From positions 1 through 5,764 of the forward strand of contig JBIOYQ010000071.1 in assembly GCA_044870295.1 (NCBI GenBank): DNA of 5,764 bases, in the 5' to 3' direction. The notes under the pieces were generated by a model. The model saw nothing but the letters and a program-made list of their open reading frames with translations. It was not told where the DNA came from and searched no databases. A program made the position numbers and the translations under genes. This DNA comes from AC-52 sp044870295. GTDB lineage: Bacteria; Actinomycetota; UBA4738. This document shows, in pieces, positions 4,407-5,764 of this stretch (the first letter of the stretch is position 1; the number at the start of each line of letters is the position of its first letter).

Positions 4407-5764
4407 GCGCGTGGCGCTACGTCTACGTGTTCTCGCAGTTCCTGGTCCTCGCGTACTTCGCCGCGTTGAGCCTCCTGTATGCGTGGTTCGGGTACCTCGG
4501 TCTGCGCTCCATCAGGGTCTACGCGCGTGAGCTGTCCCAGCTGTCCCTCACCGATGCGCTCGAGCGGGACCTCGACATGCCGGTCTCGATCCTGGTGCCG
4601 GCGTACAACGAGGAGCGAAGCATCGTGGCCAGCGTCGGGTCCTTGCTGGGCCTGCACTATCCCGAGTTCGAGGTGATCGTGGTGTCCGATGGGTCATCCG
4701 ACCGCACCATCGAGGTCCTGGTCGAGGCCTTCGCCATGGTCGAGCAGCCCAGGGTGTATCGCCGGGCGCTCCACACGGCCACGGTCCGGCGGAGCTTCCG
4801 TTCCCTCCGGCACCCCAACCTCATCGTCGTCGAGAAGGAGCGTGGGGGCCGGGCCGACGCCTTGAACGCGGCGCTGAACCTGTCCCGCTATCCGTTGGTC
4901 GCCGCGGTGGACGCGGACTCCATCCTGGACGCCGAGGCCATCCTCCGGGCGTCACGTCTGTTCCTGGAGGACGAGCGCGTCGTGGCCGCCGGCGGGACGA
5001 TCCGGCCCGTCAACGGCGCCGTGATGGTGGAGGGCCGGGTGACCCAGCTCCGGATGCCGGACACGTGGATCGAGCGCTTCCAGGTCCTGGAGTACGCTCG
5101 GGCGTTCTTCACCGGGCGGGCCGGGTGGAGCCACCTCGATGCCCTGCTCATCATCTCGGGGGCGTTCGGCCTGTTCCGGCGGGAGCCCGTGATGGAGGTC
5201 GGCGGATTCTCGACGTCGACCGTCAGCGAGGACATGGAGCTGGTGGTCCGGCTGCACCGGTCCTACCGGCGCCAGAGGCGCCCGTATCGGATCCTCTTCA
5301 CCCCCGACCCCATCTGCTGGACCGAGGTGCCGTCCTCGATGAGGATCCTTCGCCATCAGCGCAACCGGTGGCACCGGGGGCTGTGGGAGACGCTGTGGAC
5401 CCACAAGGAGATGCTGTTCAACCCGCGGTACGGCCGGCTGGGGTTCCTGGCGGTCCCGTACTTCCTCTTCTTCGAGGCCCTCGGGCCCGTGGTCGAGGTC
5501 GCGGGCTACGTCCTGCTGGTCGCCAGCGCGTTCCTGCACATCCTGTTCGTGCAGTTCGCGGTGCTGTTCGCCCTGCTCGCGGTGCTGTACGGCATGCTCC
5601 TGTCGCAGATGGCGGTGGGGATCGAGACGCTCCTGCTCGCCCGGTATCCACGCACCCGCGACCGGCTCATCCTGGTCGGCGCGGCCCTGCTGGAGTGCTT
5701 CGGGTACCGCCAGGTCCTGGCGTTCGAGCGCTTCCGAGCGATGTTCCAGATCCGCACGAAGCGC
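4403..5764 (+). CDS. Processive-type family 2 glycosyltransferase, membrane-bound (3' partial)
   Basis: The frame opens at ATG 4403, overlapping the HEAT-gene stop as ATGA, and is still open at the window edge after 454 codons. One N-terminal membrane helix (about 10-34) is followed by a cytoplasmic GT-A catalytic domain holding every signature of processive GT2 enzymes such as BcsA, PgaC and hyaluronan synthase. These are VPAYNEE (65-71), SDGSSD (95-100), ERGGRADALN (146-155), the DxD motif DADS (170-173), the general-base motif SED (275-277) and QRNRW (319-323). Two or more hydrophobic segments follow (about 348-376 and 378-403). Such enzymes polymerise nucleotide-sugars into a polysaccharide and thread it through the membrane. 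A segment of roughly 25 extra residues, Arg-rich (113-140), separates SDGSSD from GGR compared with PgaC-like enzymes. The sugar is unknown and no PilZ domain is seen in the visible part. Only the end of the protein is likely to be missing. Confidence 0.93.
   Translation, partial: MSAWRYVYVFSQFLVLAYFAALSLLYAWFGYLGLRSIRVYARELSQLSLTDALERDLDMPVSILVPAYNEERSIVASVGSLLGLHYPEFEVIVVSDGSSDRTIEVLVEAFAMVEQPRVYRRALHTATVRRSFRSLRHPNLIVVEKERGGRADALNAALNLSRYPLVAAVDADSILDAEAILRASRLFLEDERVVAAGGTIRPVNGAVMVEGRVTQLRMPDTWIERFQVLEYARAFFTGRAGWSHLDALLIISGAFGLFRREPVMEVGGFSTSTVSEDMELVVRLHRSYRRQRRPYRILFTPDPICWTEVPSSMRILRHQRNRWHRGLWETLWTHKEMLFNPRYGRLGFLAVPYFLFFEALGPVVEVAGYVLLVASAFLHILFVQFAVLFALLAVLYGMLLSQMAVGIETLLLARYPRTRDRLILVGAALLECFGYRQVLAFERFRAMFQIRTKR

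Noticed and set aside
4952..5757. Minus-strand open frames opposite the glycosyltransferase.
   Set aside because: They are shadows of the GT2 coding frame, whose catalytic motifs are complete; the translations are Arg/Pro-rich with no domain.

Overview
The window is about two-thirds G+C, with compact genes and G/C-ending codons throughout. The order ftsX (3' end), smpB, ssrA (tmRNA), together with a canonical Actinobacteria-like tmRNA tag ending in ALAA, suggests a high-GC actinomycetote or a related soil lineage. No marker allows a genus to be named. GC and codon style look uniform, and I see no insertion sequence, phage gene, CRISPR array or other sign of recent transfer.

Region 1 (1-1403, plus strand) is core housekeeping: the tail of the divisome membrane protein FtsX, then smpB starting directly after its stop codon, a 46-codon small ORF with a good ribosome binding site, and a complete 354-nt tmRNA gene. 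SmpB and tmRNA are the two partners of trans-translation, which frees stalled ribosomes and tags the unfinished protein for proteolysis.

Region 2 (1420-2762) is a small regulatory island with a divergent layout. On the minus strand an ArsR-type repressor overlaps the start of an SRPBCC/AHSA1 protein, whose best start appears to be CTG. On the plus strand a VOC (glyoxalase/bleomycin-resistance fold) protein is read from the shared 114-bp intergenic region. That region carries a TTGACA -35 box, a 17-bp spacer and a perfect 6-4-6 inverted repeat covering the spacer and part of the -10, as expected for an ArsR operator.

Region 3 (2826-5764, plus strand) is a tight cluster: a stand-alone response-regulator receiver domain, a protein with two membrane helices and a cytoplasmic HEAT-repeat domain (6 nt later), and a BcsA/PgaC-like membrane glycosyltransferase of family GT2 (ATGA overlap) that runs off the window after 454 codons. 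The inferred theme is exopolysaccharide or cell-surface glycan synthesis, with the HEAT protein as membrane scaffold and the receiver as a possible phospho-switch. This is the least described part of the window.
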